The notes: generated by a model not told the origin, from the letters alone. 45,908 nucleotides of DNA from Coriobacteriales bacterium (GCA_031256715.1 JAIRQA010000017.1:1-45908), one strand, 5' to 3'. Counted from the first letter of the stretch, positions 9,237 through 19,604 are shown. Numbers and translations are program-made.

Positions 9237-10871
9237 TTAAAGCTGTTGCCTGTGCCTTGCATCGGCAAAAGCAATAGCTGCATGCACGAAATCGCGAAAC
9301 AAAGGATGCGCCCTTGTGGGGCGACTCTTAAATTCAGGATGAGCTTGTGTGGCAACAAACCATGGGTGATTTGCCAGCTCAACCATCTCTACCAAGCGTT
9401 CATCCGGAGAAACGCCGCTAATAATAAGTCCGGCACTAGATAGCTTTTCGCGATAAACATTATTAACCTCATAGCGATGACGGTGGCGCTCATAAATAAG
9501 CGCGTCGCCATAAGCTACCATAGCTAAGGTTTTATCGCGCAACTTACATGGATAAGCACCCAAACGCATAGTTCCACCTTTATTGGCAATATCTTCTTGC
9601 TCAGGCATTAAGTCTATTACAGGAAACTGTGTTTCTAAGCCTAGTTCTTCATTAAACTCTGAGCTTGAGGCACCAGGCATACCTGCAACATTACGAGCGA
9701 ATTCGCAGACAGCGGCATGCAGCCCCAAGCAAATACCTAAAAAGGGAACGTTGCGTTCGCGAGCATGTCTAACGGCAGCAATCTTGCCCTCAAACGCACG
9801 AACGCCAAAACCGCCAGGCACAAGGATGCCATCCATGGGGGCTAGGTTCTTCTCGACACCATCTTTATTTAAAGTTTCACCATCTATTAAATGCACATTT
9901 ACCTTGCGCCCATGATGCACGCCTGCATGACCTAGCGCCTCTATGATACTTAGATAAGCGTCTGGAAGCGAGACATACTTGCCAACAACGGCTATCTCTA
10001 TTGGTCTGCCCAGCTTCTGCATTTTTGTAACAAAGGTTTGCCAATCTTTTAGCTCAATCTTGTTGGCAGGTAAGCCCAGCTCCTTTAAAACCTTGGTATC
10101 GAAGTCTTGCTCGTGCAAGGCAAGTGGAACCTCGTAGATACTGCTAGCATCAACGCATGCTAGCACATTATCTACAGAAACGTCACAAAAAAGAGCAATT
10201 TTTTCGCGAACTTTTTGCGTTACTTCATGGTCAGATCTACAAACAATAAAATCCGGCTGCACACCAATAGAGCGAAGTTCTTTTACGCTATGCTGAGTAG
10301 GCTTTGTCTTTACTTCATGTGCAGCGGCGATATAAGGCACCAAAGTAACGTGGATAAAAACGACATCTCCCGCTGGCTTACCCTTTTTAAATTGGCGTGC
10401 AGCCTCTATGAAAGGTAAGCTCTCGATATCACCTATTGTGCCACCGATTTCTGTAATCACGATATCGGCGTTGCTCTGATCGGCGATGCGAGTCATTCGA
10501 TCTTTTATGGCATTAGTCATATGCGGGATAACTTGCACGGTGCCGCCCAAAAAGTCGCCGCGACGTTCGCGCATGACCAGACTTTGATAGATGGCGCCGG
10601 CAGTGAAGTTAGACTCGCGACTAAGATTTTCATCTATAAAACGTTCGTAATGACCTAAGTCTAAATCTCCCTCGTGACCGTCATCGGTAACAAAGACCTC
10701 ACCATGCTGAAAAGGACTCATGGTTCCAGGATCGACATTTAAATATGGGTCTGCTTTTTGCATGGTAACGCGATAGCCCCGTGCCTTAAGTAAATGACCC
10801 AAAGAAGAGGCTGTTATACCTTTGCCCAACGAGGAAACAACGCCACCGGTTACAAAAATGTGCTTGGCCAT
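9237..10871 (-). CDS. pyrG: CTP synthase
   Basis: MAKHIFVTGGVVSSLGKGITASSLG, KADPYLNVDPGTMSPFQHGEVFVTDDG, GGTIGDIES, FLGICLGLHAA. ORF is open to 10886. Confidence 0.98.
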   Translation of the reverse strand: MAKHIFVTGGVVSSLGKGITASSLGHLLKARGYRVTMQKADPYLNVDPGTMSPFQHGEVFVTDDGHEGDLDLGHYERFIDENLSRESNFTAGAIYQSLVMRERRGDFLGGTVQVIPHMTNAIKDRMTRIADQSNADIVITEIGGTIGDIESLPFIEAARQFKKGKPAGDVVFIHVTLVPYIAAAHEVKTKPTQHSVKELRSIGVQPDFIVCRSDHEVTQKVREKIALFCDVSVDNVLACVDASSIYEVPLALHEQDFDTKVLKELGLPANKIELKDWQTFVTKMQKLGRPIEIAVVGKYVSLPDAYLSIIEALGHAGVHHGRKVNVHLIDGETLNKDGVEKNLAPMDGILVPGGFGVRAFEGKIAAVRHARERNVPFLGICLGLHAAVCEFARNVAGMPGASSSEFNEELGLETQFPVIDLMPEQEDIANKGGTMRLGAYPCKLRDKTLAMVAYGDALIYERHRHRYEVNNVYREKLSSAGLIISGVSPDERLVEMVELANHPWFVATQAHPEFKSRPTRAHPLFRDFVHAAIAFADARHRQQL

Positions 10872-11138
10872 GCTATACTGCTCCATTCGTGCTTAGACAA
10901 TTATTGCTTTACAAGTTAAAAACCATTCGTTTTGTATATGCCTTGCATATGTCTTACCATTGGCTGCAAAGCTGCGACACCTGACGGTTAACGGCCATTC
11001 GCCTTGCATTCGTCTTGTATATGCCACTTTTTGTTTTTTCGTCGCATTTTAAAATGAATAGTATTCACCTTATAAAACAGCAATCATCATGTTTCTGTGC
11101 GGATTCTTGATTATTACATCATAGCGCATTTGGGCAAC

Positions 11139-12011
11139 TTAGCGCTTGCGCCAAAGGTTATCTAACCAACTTAAGGGGCGACAAGCATCTATAATACGCG
11201 AAAAAGAAAAACGCTCAGACAAGATATTTAAAGCAAGCAAAAGCAAAACGAGGATAGCCAAAGCCCACATAGGTAAAGATGTTGCAAAGATAAAACCTAA
11301 AAACGCTCCCATAGAGTTTGCTCCGCAGTCGCCAAGCATGCCTTTCTCGCCCAAGTCATAACGCCAAACCGCCAACAAAGGTCCTATGCCGGTTAAGGCA
11401 ATAGCAGCTACGTCTTCCGGCTTCATCTGAACCACAGCGCTTAATGACAACGACAATATTGCCAATAACAAAATTACAACATAAGCCTTTCCAGCACGCC
11501 CAGGGCGTAGGTCAAAAAGATTCATAAAGTTTGCCATCAGCGCAATTGCGCAGGTTACAAGTAGCACCCGCGGCAACGCATAGATGCCGTCCCAATAGAG
11601 GGACACAGCGGTAAAGAAACTTAAAAAGCCAATGCCCAGCATTTTTAAGCCACCGGTAGTAATAGTTAGATGAAGCATTGCTCGCAGGTGACCGCGAAAT
11701 CCCTTAGCATTACTATCCCCCACCCAATCATCTAATAGTCCAAAAATAACTGTCCCAGCTATCAGTGGGAAAATAGGAATAATGTATGTCACCCACAAAG
11801 GTTGTTCGATGCCAGCCATGACAAAAAGGTGAGCACCAATCCAAAACGAAAGCAACCACACAAACCAGACGATGCCCAAACCATTATAAACCAGTCTCCC
11901 GCGATAATTTGCCTGTCGCGGCGCGCTATCTTCTAGGGAGCGCGTTAAAAGTACCATTACCAAAATTGGGATGGCCATAGAAAAGATTAAAGCAAAAATA
12001 ATACTGTTCAT
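11139..12011 (-). CDS. MraY/WecA-like (glycosyltransferase 4 family) membrane transferase
   Basis: Polytopic; GLLDDWVGD, NFMNLFDLRPGRAGK, MLGDCGANSMGAFLG. Confidence 0.8.
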   Translation of the reverse strand: MNSIIFALIFSMAIPILVMVLLTRSLEDSAPRQANYRGRLVYNGLGIVWFVWLLSFWIGAHLFVMAGIEQPLWVTYIIPIFPLIAGTVIFGLLDDWVGDSNAKGFRGHLRAMLHLTITTGGLKMLGIGFLSFFTAVSLYWDGIYALPRVLLVTCAIALMANFMNLFDLRPGRAGKAYVVILLLAILSLSLSAVVQMKPEDVAAIALTGIGPLLAVWRYDLGEKGMLGDCGANSMGAFLGFIFATSLPMWALAILVLLLLALNILSERFSFSRIIDACRPLSWLDNLWRKR

Positions 12012-12106
12012 GTTAATAGTCTAGCGTAATTTGAATTATTTGTGTATTCAGATTTAGCTGGCTGTTTAAAATAAGGCTAGACGCGGGCATGGGGACGCGC
12101 ATTGGG

Positions 12107-12178
12107 ACGCAGACATGGGGACGGTTCATCTGTCCGCGTCCGCGGACGCGGACAGATGAACCGTCCCCATGTCTGCGT
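12107..12178. repeat. 72-bp perfect loopless palindrome
   Basis: acgcagacatggggacggttcatctgtccgcgtccg | cggacgcggacagatgaaccgtccccatgtctgcgt; the 36-nt arms are exact reverse complements. Confidence 0.92.
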
Positions 12179-12202
12179 GTTGTCCACCTTTTAAGCAGTA
12201 AA

Positions 12203-14287
12203 TCACGACGTGAACAAAGCAACTAAGCGGTCAAAGAAAGACTGCTCCGGTTGCGTCTCTTGTTTGTCGTCTACAACCGGCGCTGGCAATTCAATCGCAG
12301 GCGTAATAAAAACAAATTGCACCAGCGAGACATTTTCGTTTTTAGATGAGACAAATGAGGCTGGTTTGAATTCAGAAAAATCATATTCGCTAGACAACTT
12401 GTTTATCTCATCTCGTAGTTTTTGCGGAACAGTGACGGCATTTACAACAATCTGCTTAGACCCTGTAGCTAATTGCCCGGATCCCTCTACAAGTGCGTTG
12501 CTGCCGGTAAAAAGTTCACCTATGCCTGCATCAAACTCTTTATAACCTGTTGCAATTGTGTCAACTCCGCCAATATAGGCGCCAAGAGAACCATGAAATT
12601 GCGAGTACCCTTGCGAAATACCACCAATGGCCGAAGCTAACTGAGTAAGTTGCGCTTGGCTATTTTCTAAACTAGCAATACCAGAATTGTCATCAAGCTG
12701 ATTGCCTATACTGCTAAGTGAGTCAGCTATTTGGTTAATACCAACTTCTACCTGACTTAAGGCAAAAACTGTTTGCTCTAAACCAACTTTAATGCCGTCA
12801 TCACCTTTCACGCCATACCAAATAGTTTTAAGATAAGCCGCAGACTGATAAGCTGCTATCAGCTGACTAACTGTATATTGTTCAGAAAAACTTAGTCCAG
12901 ATTTTGCCAAAGCTGCACTTAGCTGCATTATTGCAGATGAGTCTAAGTCAGGTATGCTATTAATATAGCTATCTAGCATACTAGCTTGCTGGCTAATACT
13001 TTCCCGAATTTGTCCCATAGAGCTTGTTGTTTCGTTTAAAGCCGCTGCCAGCTGAGTTAACACTTCAGGCAATTGTTTAATCTGTTCAAGTCCGGAAGAA
13101 TTTGCAGTTTTAGCAGAGGTTACAATCTGATTATCAGACCCTAGTGTAGTATTAAGCTGAGTTGCAATCTGAATAAGCGATGCGTCAACCTCACTGCTAG
13201 CTTGCATCAGCTGATCTGAGCTACCGCTTAATCCATTTAGCCCATTTTTTATATTTGATGAGCCATCTACCAGCTTAGCTGCTCCTAAGGCAAGCTGCGA
13301 CATACTGTTATTCATTTTAAAGATGCCATCGTTTAAAGTATTTATAGCCTCTACAAGTTTATCCATATCACTAGTCATTGCCGATGCATCTGGCAGATCT
13401 AACACCAAAGACATTGGCACTGCCGCAATCTGAATTCTATCCATATGAAAAGTACTAACGTCTGCCTCCAGCTTTAAAGTGCCATCTTTTCCTGGAAGGA
13501 TCATAAATGCCACAACGCTGTTTTCGCCCTGACTAGAAATTGCGGCCTCCTTGGCAACAAGTTGTTTGATGTTAGCGTTTGGCAAAGTCACATCTACCGT
13601 GAGCAGATAATTGTCATAAAAACGCATATCTGCAAACATGCCCTGTCTGATATTAATACCTAGCGACAAATGTCCGGTAGCACCAGCAAGTTGTTCTGCT
13701 GTGACAGACTTGCCATCAAGTTCGTAGTTTATCTTAATATCCCACGGAAGACTTGCAGAAGCTAGTTCGCCACTATAATAAAAGTCTCCAGGTTCAGAAT
13801 AAAAACGTACTTGGTCTTCGTTGCACTCTATCGCAGTTGTTGTACTCAGGTTTTCTACAGTGCTATATGAGCCGTGGTCGGCAACGACGCCGCCCTTCTC
13901 AACTTCAAAATGATTAACAACAGTGCCAGACTGAATCGAACCATCGTGATCGGCTGTCACATAAACAACTTCTTGCTTCTTAGAAATTAACGCCGCACCG
14001 GCAATGTTAGAAAGCGCACTTGCAGACGAACTGTTTGATCCGGCATTGCCAAAAGCGCCAGTAGCGCCAGAGGCGCCAGTAGTAGAGCCGGCACCATCTT
14101 GGGCTTGTGACGAGTCAGTGTTTGCCAGCACGGTTTGGGCATTAAAAGTTGAAAGTGTTAGTAAGCATACAGCTACAATCAAACTTATAACTATACTGCC
14201 TGTCCTAAGTTTGTTTGGTTTTTGAGCGCTCCTCTTGCTTGCAAAGTGAGTTTGCTCTGCCTCCTTTAAATGCATCGTCATATACAT
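12203..14287 (-). CDS. Secreted YhgE/Pip-like coiled-coil protein, probable partner of the MMPL protein
   Basis: N-terminal signal/TM; long Ser/Gln-rich helical region with repeated LxxGxxQLxxG-type segments; overlaps the MMPL gene end. Confidence 0.6.
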   Translation of the reverse strand: MYMTMHLKEAEQTHFASKRSAQKPNKLRTGSIVISLIVAVCLLTLSTFNAQTVLANTDSSQAQDGAGSTTGASGATGAFGNAGSNSSSASALSNIAGAALISKKQEVVYVTADHDGSIQSGTVVNHFEVEKGGVVADHGSYSTVENLSTTTAIECNEDQVRFYSEPGDFYYSGELASASLPWDIKINYELDGKSVTAEQLAGATGHLSLGINIRQGMFADMRFYDNYLLTVDVTLPNANIKQLVAKEAAISSQGENSVVAFMILPGKDGTLKLEADVSTFHMDRIQIAAVPMSLVLDLPDASAMTSDMDKLVEAINTLNDGIFKMNNSMSQLALGAAKLVDGSSNIKNGLNGLSGSSDQLMQASSEVDASLIQIATQLNTTLGSDNQIVTSAKTANSSGLEQIKQLPEVLTQLAAALNETTSSMGQIRESISQQASMLDSYINSIPDLDSSAIMQLSAALAKSGLSFSEQYTVSQLIAAYQSAAYLKTIWYGVKGDDGIKVGLEQTVFALSQVEVGINQIADSLSSIGNQLDDNSGIASLENSQAQLTQLASAIGGISQGYSQFHGSLGAYIGGVDTIATGYKEFDAGIGELFTGSNALVEGSGQLATGSKQIVVNAVTVPQKLRDEINKLSSEYDFSEFKPASFVSSKNENVSLVQFVFITPAIELPAPVVDDKQETQPEQSFFDRLVALFTS

Positions 14288-16557
14288 TTGCTTACTCCTT
14301 TCAGATCATATTCATCAAACTTTGGCGCTACATGAGGTTCAGATACTACATGAGGTTCAGGTACTACATGATGTTCAGGCGCACCCTTAGCTTGACTGCT
14401 TATAAAACCAGGGCGCCAAGTTGTCTTGGCAATTGCCTTATCAAAAACAACCAAGGCACCCGGCAAAAAGCAAACCACCAACAATAGCGAAATAATTGCA
14501 CCACGACCAAGCAGCATACCAATATCGGCAACGGCATGTGTGCTAGATGTCGCATAAACAGCAAACCCGGCAACAGAAAGAGTTGCGGCTGAAACCAGTA
14601 TCGACTTAAATGACATTCCTAAAGCCTCGTGAATTGCCTGCTTTGGTTGCTTTTCTTTACGCAGACGCAAATATGTAGACGTTAACAAGATGGCATAATC
14701 TACTGTCGCCCCCAGCTGCACAGTACAAATTACCAAATAGCCAATAAAGTTTATCTGAGAACCCACAAAATATGGGATCGAAAGGTTAATCCAAATTGCG
14801 CACTCTATGGTTAGAACAAGTATCAAAGGTAAAAACAGAGAACGAAAAGTTAGCATTAAAACGATGAAGATAGCAAGTACAGCTATTAAATTAACTACGA
14901 CATTATCTGTCTTTACAAAGTCATGAATGTCACTAAGGCTGGCAACAGAGCCTGCAATATAGGTCTTAATATCATCCACTGCCAAACTTACTGTTTGTTC
15001 TGCATTAACACCTTGCGAGCCTATTGCAGATTGAATCTGGTCATTATAAAATTCTTCTGCTAATGCATGAATCTGCTTAACAGTGTTAAATGCAACATCG
15101 CCCTCGCCACCAGCATCAGTCGCAATTATAATGCGAGCATAGTCTGGTCCATAAAACTGTTTTAAGATAGAGTCGGGTACAGCTTCTATGGGGATAGTAG
15201 CAGACACTGATTTAGTGTATGCGGTAACAGTTGTTACATGTGGCAAGTTCTCTATGGCAGCTGTTAGAGCAACTTCGCGAGCAATGTCACCACGTGGCAC
15301 AAGTAAAACCATAATATCGGACTGTCCAAAAATTGCGTTTATGCGCGCATTCTCTCTAAAAACACGACTGGTTCCGGTAGCGACATCGCTCTCGTAAAGA
15401 AAATTTGTGCGCTGTTGCCCTAAAAATGCCGGAGCTGCAACCAAGGCAACAATCACCAACGAAGGAATAGCGACATGCCTTAAAAAACGATTAATGTTGG
15501 CAAATGAGGGCAACAAAGGTCTGTGATGCGTGCGATCTATTAATCGACAGGCACACAAAGCAAGTGCAGGCAGAAATGTTAACGAGCATACAAAACTAAT
15601 AGCAATTCCTTTAGCAAGGTTAAGTCCAAGATCAGGTCCAATTAAAAATGCCATAAAAAGTAAGGCCAGAAAACCAAATAGAGTTGTAGATGCACTGGCT
15701 GTAACTGTAGAAAACGACTCTTTAATAGCACGCTGCATTGCTACTTCTACCGAAGGCGCGCTAACCCTTTGCCTATCAAAACTATGTAACAAAAAAATTG
15801 AGTAGTCTAGCGAAACCGCTAATTGCAAAATGGGACTGATACTATTGGTAATAAAGGACACGCTACCAAAAATCAAATTTGTGCCCATATTAATAACAAT
15901 AGAAACACCAATGGCAGCAAAAAAAAGTAAGGGTTCCAGCCACGCTCTAGTAGAAAGCGTAATAAGAATAATAATGGCGGGAATTAAAAAGAGAAATGCC
16001 CCAAGAACCTCAGAAAATGCCCCAAACTGAATGCTAGACATCTTTGGGCCATCGCCGCTAACAGCCCCACTTGTGCCAACAAGATCCTGAAGTTTTACAG
16101 TGATTTCTTTCTCTCGCCCTTTTTCGAAGCTGAACTCAAATAGTGCCGAATTGTTTTTATAATAGCTTTCTACTATGCTAGTATCAGATGATGCTAGCGG
16201 AACACGAACGTCAATAATATCATCAAGCCAAAGAATGTCGCTGACTCCATCGATCTGCATAATCTTTTGTTTGTATTCTAAAGCCTCGGTGATTCCCACA
16301 TCTGTGACCATAACACGAGCGTTTGGAACAGCCTGATCAAATTGTTCAGACAAAATCTCCAACGCAATTGTAGACTGCGCTTCTGCCGGCAGATAATCCG
16401 TTACTTTATAATTAACATAAACAAGCGGAATTAATGGGGCACATACCAAGGCGGCAATCACAAAAAACGCGATGATGGCTTTTCTGTGCCTCACTATTCC
16501 TTTAGCAATCGCTTCCAACTCCCTCTTCTCTCCCTGTTGCACTATCATAAGCTGCAT
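14278..16557 (-). CDS. MMPL/RND-family transporter
   Basis: 759 aa with duplicated 6-TM architecture; SLDYSIFLLHSFDRQR and GATVDYAILLTSTYLRLRKE motifs typical of MMPL. Confidence 0.9.
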   Translation of the reverse strand: MQLMIVQQGEKRELEAIAKGIVRHRKAIIAFFVIAALVCAPLIPLVYVNYKVTDYLPAEAQSTIALEILSEQFDQAVPNARVMVTDVGITEALEYKQKIMQIDGVSDILWLDDIIDVRVPLASSDTSIVESYYKNNSALFEFSFEKGREKEITVKLQDLVGTSGAVSGDGPKMSSIQFGAFSEVLGAFLFLIPAIIILITLSTRAWLEPLLFFAAIGVSIVINMGTNLIFGSVSFITNSISPILQLAVSLDYSIFLLHSFDRQRVSAPSVEVAMQRAIKESFSTVTASASTTLFGFLALLFMAFLIGPDLGLNLAKGIAISFVCSLTFLPALALCACRLIDRTHHRPLLPSFANINRFLRHVAIPSLVIVALVAAPAFLGQQRTNFLYESDVATGTSRVFRENARINAIFGQSDIMVLLVPRGDIAREVALTAAIENLPHVTTVTAYTKSVSATIPIEAVPDSILKQFYGPDYARIIIATDAGGEGDVAFNTVKQIHALAEEFYNDQIQSAIGSQGVNAEQTVSLAVDDIKTYIAGSVASLSDIHDFVKTDNVVVNLIAVLAIFIVLMLTFRSLFLPLILVLTIECAIWINLSIPYFVGSQINFIGYLVICTVQLGATVDYAILLTSTYLRLRKEKQPKQAIHEALGMSFKSILVSAATLSVAGFAVYATSSTHAVADIGMLLGRGAIISLLLVVCFLPGALVVFDKAIAKTTWRPGFISSQAKGAPEHHVVPEPHVVSEPHVAPKFDEYDLKGVSKCI
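14327..14380. repeat. 18-nt in-frame tandem repeat at the MMPL C-terminus (3 units)
   Basis: gctacatgaggttcagat/actacatgaggttcaggt/actacatgatgttcaggc; encodes EPHVV-type repeats. Confidence 0.8.
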
Positions 16558-17041
16558 GCAAACATCAAGATCATAATGAACTTATTATTTGCAGTCTAAC
16601 ATAGCCTATACAGTATGACAGTAACTTTGTGCCCACATGTTTTGAACCTACATGTTAAATTTGGCAACTCCCTGACAAAATTATATTTTACCTACATTGC
16701 ACAACATTGCAAGCGACAATCATAAGCTACTCCATAGCTAAAATAAATATTTGTCTAACTTTTTATTAGAAAAATACGAGCATTAATGTAGTTACTTAGT
16801 AAAACTATTACAATTCTTATAAAAATGGCAATTTGTGTTTATGTTGAGAAAAACACACACTTATGCTCAATGGGCATGCATGTGGGGTAGGCTGTTAAAG
16901 CATTAGCTAACGTCAGTAGCTGGTATCGCTAGAGTCAAAGTAGCCGCTACTGCTTTATGGCGCATATATTCACTTGTGGCGATTTCCTCGCGCTTGAACT
17001 GGTCGTCATAGCAACCACTTATGCTTTAGAGCACTTGTATA

Positions 17042-18655
17042 TTAATTTGCAGCAGGAACAGGCAAGCTTTCTTTTAGCAAAACCTCGCTTTGAGCATGGT
17101 CATTAGAGCCGCCAAATATACCACTCCAAAACCGCGTCCAACCTATTCCAATCCCCTCAAAAAAATCTGGCGCACTAACCAACCTGTCACTTACCAAAGA
17201 AGCTGTAGCTAAAGCTTCGCCACCTTGTGTCCACACTACGCTACCTATAACCTGACCAGAAACAACTTCCCCTGAAGGTTCATTAATGGTAATCTCTTGC
17301 CTAATATCTCCATGTAAATCTAGTAACTGCACCATTACCGGCTCTGCAACATAGGCTTCTACGCGTTTGTCTAACCAACTTAACAAAGCGACGTCGGCTA
17401 CCTTTTGCGCAGGATTAAGTAACTCTATAGTACGCCAATGCCTAAAGCCCCACTCTAAGAGCAAAGCTGAGTCTATAAAGCGTTGCATCTCTTCTTCCTC
17501 ACCAAAAACTATAGAATATAGCTCTATATCACCATAGATTGCCGCACCCACAAAACAATAGCCTGACTCTTCTGTGTAACCGGTTTTTACACCTAACACC
17601 GTGCCGGTTTCTAATACCTGCCAAAGCTTATCGGTGCTATAAAGCTCAAGCTTAGTATCGCCAACAATAATCTCTTTGTATTCGGTAGCAACAACTTCTC
17701 TAAATACCGGAATACGCATAGCATATTGGGTAAGCTTAAGATAATCTTTTGCCGTTGTGTAGTGGTTTTCTACAGAAAGACCTGAAGCATCTGCGTAATG
17801 AGTTGATGTCATGCCCAGCTCGGCTGCCTTGGCGTTCATCAATTGTGTAAACTTTGCCTCTGTCCCGCTAATATTTTCAGCGATAACTATTGCAGCGTCA
17901 TTGCCGGATGGAATCATTAAACAATCCAAAACATCTCTAAAAGGCAACACCATCTCTGCCTGTAAGCCGGCCTCGGAGCCATCGGCATTTGCGGCGCCTA
18001 CTGTTACTGTCATTGGCGTTTGCAAGCCATTAGCGCGCTGGCCCAGTGCTTCCAAAGCAACAACGGCAGTCATGATTTTGGTTGTAGATGCCATAGGTAC
18101 AGGCATATCGGCACTACGTTCGTAAAGCACCCGCCCATTGCTTGTTCCTAAAGCCGCTTCACGAGCACTGATTGTTGGGATATCGTCTGTTATGTTGCTA
18201 TAAGCAGATAATGGCTTGCTATCAATTAGCTCCTGAGCAGATGTAGCTGCAACAACTGGATTCTGAGCAGAATTTTCGTCTGAAGGCGCATTCACATCTT
18301 CTTCGGGCTGTTGATTTTCAGACAACCCGCTAGCTTCCCCAACAAGTTGCTGATAAGACAGTGGTTGCTCTTGAGCTTGTGTATGGGGTTGCGCTGGATA
18401 CTGCGCTTGAGCTTGAGCTTGTAGCTGGGGTTGCGCTTGTAGCTGGAGTTGCGCTTGAGGCGAAGCTTGAGGTTGCGTTTGCGCTAAAGGCTGCGTTTGA
18501 ATTTGTGTATGCGATTGCGAGGTTCTCTCCTCACCAAAGGCCGCAATTACCGGTGCCAGGAGCACTCCGCCTATTAGCGCTAATGCTAAAAGCACAAGGA
18601 TAATCACACGTACAACAAATATCCAACGCGGTTCTTTTTTGTGTTTTGCTACCAC
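17042..18655 (-). CDS. D-alanyl-D-alanine carboxypeptidase (PBP5/6-like)
   Basis: PMASTTKIMTAVVALE (SxxK), PSGNDAAIVIAE (SxN), LGVKTGYTEESGYC (KTG); Gln/Ala/Pro-rich linker after the N-terminal TM. Confidence 0.92.
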   Translation of the reverse strand: MVAKHKKEPRWIFVVRVIILVLLALALIGGVLLAPVIAAFGEERTSQSHTQIQTQPLAQTQPQASPQAQLQLQAQPQLQAQAQAQYPAQPHTQAQEQPLSYQQLVGEASGLSENQQPEEDVNAPSDENSAQNPVVAATSAQELIDSKPLSAYSNITDDIPTISAREAALGTSNGRVLYERSADMPVPMASTTKIMTAVVALEALGQRANGLQTPMTVTVGAANADGSEAGLQAEMVLPFRDVLDCLMIPSGNDAAIVIAENISGTEAKFTQLMNAKAAELGMTSTHYADASGLSVENHYTTAKDYLKLTQYAMRIPVFREVVATEYKEIIVGDTKLELYSTDKLWQVLETGTVLGVKTGYTEESGYCFVGAAIYGDIELYSIVFGEEEEMQRFIDSALLLEWGFRHWRTIELLNPAQKVADVALLSWLDKRVEAYVAEPVMVQLLDLHGDIRQEITINEPSGEVVSGQVIGSVVWTQGGEALATASLVSDRLVSAPDFFEGIGIGWTRFWSGIFGGSNDHAQSEVLLKESLPVPAAN

Positions 18656-18748
18656 ACTCTTCCCATCTTTCTTGTTCTTATAAAAGCATCATTTTGCGTT
18701 CACAAAAGATTATTTGCTTTTAAATTTGCTTTTAAATTTGCTTTAACA

Positions 18749-18967
18749 GGTGCGTTCCTAGGGATGTGCCGCTTAATTGCAGATGACCTAAAGATTCAGC
18801 GTTGCGTACTTAAGCTACGTGAGCGAAATCTGAAGGTCGTTTGCTTTAATCGGTGCATTCCTAGGGATGTGCCGCTTAATTGCAGATGACCTAAAGATTC
18901 AGCGTTGCGTACTTAGGCTACGTGAGCGAAATCTGAAGGTCATATGCTTTAATCGGCACATTCCTAG
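18749..18967. repeat. 103-nt tandem duplication plus third partial copy reaching the ACT gene stop codon
   Basis: 18749-18851 and 18852-18954 match about 99/103; partial third copy ggcacattcctag 18955-18967. Confidence 0.88.
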
Positions 18968-19389
18968 TATTCGTACAGGTCTTGGGGAGACAAAAGCTTT
19001 AAGCCAAATTCGGCAGCAACCGCATTTAGTCTCTCGGGATCATCTACACGCACTATATCTATTGCATAACCTTTATTGGTGCTAAAACAATAGGCGTACT
19101 CTAGATTAATGCCGGCAGCATTAAATGTCTCAAGCAAAGAAGCTAATCCTCCCGCCTCGTCAACAATAGACAAGGCATGTACCTTAGTAAGCCTTGCGCG
19201 AAAGCCCGCTTCTTGCAGTGCGTTTATAGCGTCATTTGGCTTATTGGTAATGATGCGTACCACGCCATAGTCTGTTGTCTCGGCAATGACCAAGGTATGC
19301 ATCGAGACTCCCGCATCAGCAAGCACGCGGCAGGCGTCAGCCAAACGGCCCTTGCTATTCTCCAAAAATAGAGTTACTTGATCTATCAT
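18964..19389 (-). CDS. ACT-domain protein
   Basis: MIDQVTLFLENSKGRLADACRVLADAGVSMHTLVIAET...; two ACT-like halves; ggagac upstream of the ATG. The longer ORF start (19527) runs through a structured element. Confidence 0.85.
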   Translation of the reverse strand: MIDQVTLFLENSKGRLADACRVLADAGVSMHTLVIAETTDYGVVRIITNKPNDAINALQEAGFRARLTKVHALSIVDEAGGLASLLETFNAAGINLEYAYCFSTNKGYAIDIVRVDDPERLNAVAAEFGLKLLSPQDLYEY

Positions 19390-19464
19390 AATTGTCTCCA
19401 ATCCGTCGCTTTGCAGCGGCACAAAAAAGCCATTAAATCTGCATGAGTTATAGCTCAAACTTAC

Positions 19465-19604
19465 GTTACTATTCACGCCCTCCTGCGTCATCCTGAGATT
19501 GCCTTGGCGGCAATACTTAAGGATCACATCAGTCTGACAAGCTAGATCCTGAGCTCTCGCTTCGCTCGCCTCTAGATGACCTGGGGCAGGGCGTGAATAG
19601 TAAC
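19465..19604. repeat. 140-nt structured element with perfect 17-bp terminal inverted repeats
   Basis: gttactattcacgccct (19465-19481) / agggcgtgaatagtaac (19588-19604); inner gtcatcctgag...gatcctgag...gatgac repeats and an attgcc-ttgg(c)-ggcaat hairpin. Confidence 0.8.

Noticed and set aside
9237-9260. pyrG 3' end as another stop-anchored repeat
   Set aside because: Similarity between CAACAGCTTTAATTGG and CAGCGCCTTAGGGTGG is too weak.
11105-11160. MraY-like gene 3' end as a stop-anchored repeat (GCGCTA twice)
   Set aside because: Only a 6-8 nt match; expected by chance.
19390-19527. N-terminal extension of the ACT protein ORF (MILKYCRQGNLRMTQEGVNSN...)
   Set aside because: It runs through the 140-nt inverted-repeat element; the ACT domain and a good RBS support the start at 19389.
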